DNA from: CAWHXG01 sp963833235
Lineage (GTDB): Bacteria; Pseudomonadota; Alphaproteobacteria; Rhodobacterales; Rhodobacteraceae
Direction of reading: 5' to 3'
Length of the DNA: 64,000 nt
Assembly: GCA_963833235.1 (NCBI GenBank)
Contig: CAWHXG010000001.1
Coordinates: 1-64,000 of the forward strand
Positions 63,401 to 64,000 of the stretch are shown in pieces (position 1 is the first letter of the stretch; each line of letters opens with the position of its first letter). The position numbers were made by a program, and so were the translations under genes. The notes under the pieces were generated by a model. The model saw only the letters and a program-made list of their open reading frames with translations. It did no database searches and had not been told where the DNA came from.

Positions 63401-63972
63401 GCCTCGTAGAGCCGCAGCACGAAATCGTCGGCGAAGCGGGCGAGCTGGTCGACGCCCACGGGACCGGTCAGCACCACGTCTGTCACGCGGTCGTTCCAGG
63501 CGCGGCGCCGGACGCTGGGCACCTCGGCCTCCTCGGGCAGGTCGGTGAGCTGGCTCAGGGCCGTTTCCACGTCTGCCTGGGCGCGCGCCATGTCCCATCC
63601 CGGCTCGAATTCGAGGTTGACCTGGCCGCGGCCCTCGCGGGCGGTGGCCTCGTTCTGCTCCACCCCTTCCACCGCCGAGAGGGCCGCGAGGAGCGGCGCG
63701 ACCACGGCGCGGTCGACCTCTTCGGGGCCGGCGTCGGGCCAGGCGACGGTGACGTCGATGTTGTCGAAGACCACGTCGGGGAAGTACTGCGCCCGCATCT
63801 GCGGCGCCGCCGCGAGCCCGGCGACCACGAGCAGCACCAACAGCAGGTTCGCGGCCGTGCGGTGGCGGGTGAAGTAGCCGATGACGCCGCCGGTGGCTGC
63901 GGCGGCACGGGCGGCGGAAAGCGGCGGCGTGCGCGGCGGGGTAACCGGCGGGGCGAGCGGTGGCGGGGCCAT
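60469..63972 (-). CDS. RND family efflux permease with extra C-terminal membrane region
   Basis: The 1167-residue inner-membrane protein exports compounds using the proton gradient in a complex with a periplasmic adaptor. N-terminal helix 1 is around residues 40–58, after a Pro/Ala-rich tail. Two large periplasmic loops follow, and the helix 4 region has ISLFGLIITLGIVVDDAIVV with the proton-relay Asp pair; the second half has FSIVGLLGMTGIIVNDSIVL. Usual RND permeases stop near 1040; here about 110 residues more add roughly three hydrophobic segments (after RGGARQPRAGG-like basic stretch). It starts five bases after the stop of an upstream gene. Confidence 0.9.
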   Translation of the reverse strand: MAPPPLAPPVTPPRTPPLSAARAAAATGGVIGYFTRHRTAANLLLVLLVVAGLAAAPQMRAQYFPDVVFDNIDVTVAWPDAGPEEVDRAVVAPLLAALSAVEGVEQNEATAREGRGQVNLEFEPGWDMARAQADVETALSQLTDLPEEAEVPSVRRRAWNDRVTDVVLTGPVGVDQLARFADDFVLRLYEAGVTRTTLRGIADPLVTVEVATRDLIRHDLTLAEIAAAIAAAAATDPAGSVDAANARLRSGTARNSAAEIAAIPLRPGRAGGRLTVGDVARIETGGVDRERAYFVGRNPALSIRVDRSDRGDAIDIQARVQEAATELQDGLPPGVTVDLIRARSEEISARLALLLDNGLMGLGLVVGLLFLFLNARTAFWVAAGIPVAMCAAVAIMFALGVSLNMISLFGLIITLGIVVDDAIVVGEHADYRARTLGEPPVIAAETAARRMALPVFSATLTTIIAFWALTVIGGRYGTLIRDIPVTVVAVLAASLVECFLILPNHMSHALAHSRDRHWYDWPSRQVNRGFDWLRERAFRPAIRLILAARWPVLAAAFLVLSSQVVLFVSGDVTWRFFNAPERPSISGNFAMAPGATRADSLEQMQELQRAAEAVAARFEAEHGRNPLAYVLAEIGGNTGRGLSGADDKGPDQLGSIAIELIDPDLRPYSSFAFLGALQDEVVNHPLAETVSFRGWRSGPGGDALSVELSGAAAQTLKAAAEALKRDLAAFPVVSAVEDSMPYDKAELLLDLTPQGERLGFTIDEVGRALRQRLDGIEAASFPAGPREGSIRVEVPDAEKTADFLDAALIRAPSGQYLPLADLVTVTRQTGFSLIVREGGLRVLSVSGDISEDDPVAAAAVTEVLRDTILPRLAAEYQVGTSLAGMAEEERSFLADATTGLILCLLGIYLVLAWIFASWSRPLAIMAIIPFGLVGAVWGHYVWDVPLSMFSIVGLLGMTGIIVNDSIVLITTIDEYAADRGLRPAIVDAVCDRLRPVLLTTLTTVLGLAPLLYESSQQAQFLKPTVITLVYGLGFGMILVLLVVPALLAIGQDAGQAMRAGRRGLARGARQPRAGGIVGAASLGLALALAAWFAATLGAVLVAGASPVLALAPLAAAPVGVGTSAAFLVFAAGAILLWLAAWAIAAALTAARRPPGPQPPLDLAPPAP

Positions 63973-63976
63973 GGCC

Positions 63977-64000
63977 TCAGATCCCGCTGCGGTTTTCGAG
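63977..64000 (-). CDS. Last codons of the gene upstream of the RND permease (probable adaptor subunit)
   Basis: Only LENRSGI and a TGA stop are inside the window. The stop is four bases before the permease ATG, so the two are in one operon. A periplasmic membrane-fusion protein is expected at this place; the seven residues alone cannot prove it. Confidence 0.4.
   Translation of the reverse strand, partial: LENRSGI

Overview
The window is chromosomal DNA from a GC-rich alphaproteobacterium, almost certainly a member of the Rhodobacteraceae (Rhodobacterales). The evidence is the gene neighbourhoods: murA–DUF2948–hisD–UPF0262–infA–maf–RNase E/G–yacG–tRNA-Phe, a short-FlgA flagellar rod cluster with a DUF1217 protein, two MerR genes beside an acyl-CoA dehydrogenase, and the family's dispersed intergenic GCCTCCGGCGGGG element. 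Genus or species cannot be set from the sequence alone.

Layout. 0–2.2 kb: 3' end of a DUF1217 flagellar-type gene, then a gene-less stretch holding decayed IS630- and IS5-type transposase relics. 2.3–8.3 kb: flagellar export ATPase fliI (minus) divergent from flgB-flgC-fliE-fliQ-flgF-flgG-flgA-flgH-fliL (plus). fliI, flgB, flgF and flgG are interrupted by single-base indels. 8.3–9.2 kb: IS256 transposase relic, tRNA-Gly and a 25-bp minisatellite. 9.2–15.6 kb: ABC exporter, frameshifted cation-efflux gene, acyl-CoA synthetase, and a secreted PRC-barrel protein with a beta-repeat core. 15.7–22.1 kb: tRNA-Thr, the murA/hisD/infA/maf housekeeping block and tRNA-Phe. 22.3–28.6 kb: SRAP protein, periplasmic 5'-nucleotidase, DUF952, pyrD, MATE exporter, two hotdog thioesterases. 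28.8–39.6 kb: fatty-acid beta-oxidation region with two MerR regulators, acyl-CoA dehydrogenase, GST, thiolase, cupin, two small NTF2-like proteins and a trifunctional FadB/FadJ-type protein. 39.7–47 kb: EamA transporter, a probable dead M48 peptidase relative, and a tightly overlapping nucleoside-salvage operon cdd-deoA-deoB-add-upp ending in a SPOR-domain gene. 47–55.5 kb: DUF3072 protein (frameshifted), malic enzyme, propionyl-CoA synthetase, NAD kinase, glyA and an alpha/beta hydrolase. 55.5–57 kb: a markedly A/T-rich two-gene island (unknown soluble protein plus four-helix membrane protein) wedged between the hydrolase and lepA. 57–64 kb: lepA, DUF4399 protein, small secreted protein, rpmB, a large RND permease and the last codons of its presumed adaptor.

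Functionally, acyl-CoA synthetase, acyl-CoA dehydrogenase, thiolase and the FadB-like protein can together turn fatty acids into acetyl-CoA; propionyl-CoA synthetase handles C3 acids and malic enzyme links the C4 pool to pyruvate. The salvage operon degrades nucleosides released by, for example, the periplasmic 5'-nucleotidase.

The observations most worth following are: (1) the foreign two-gene island downstream of lepA, a plausible undescribed defence or membrane-effector module; (2) a shared element with four CCGAC boxes at exactly 11-bp spacing upstream of both the FadB-like gene and lepA; (3) ten or more single-base insertions concentrated in the flagellar genes, which looks like sequence error at least as much as real decay.
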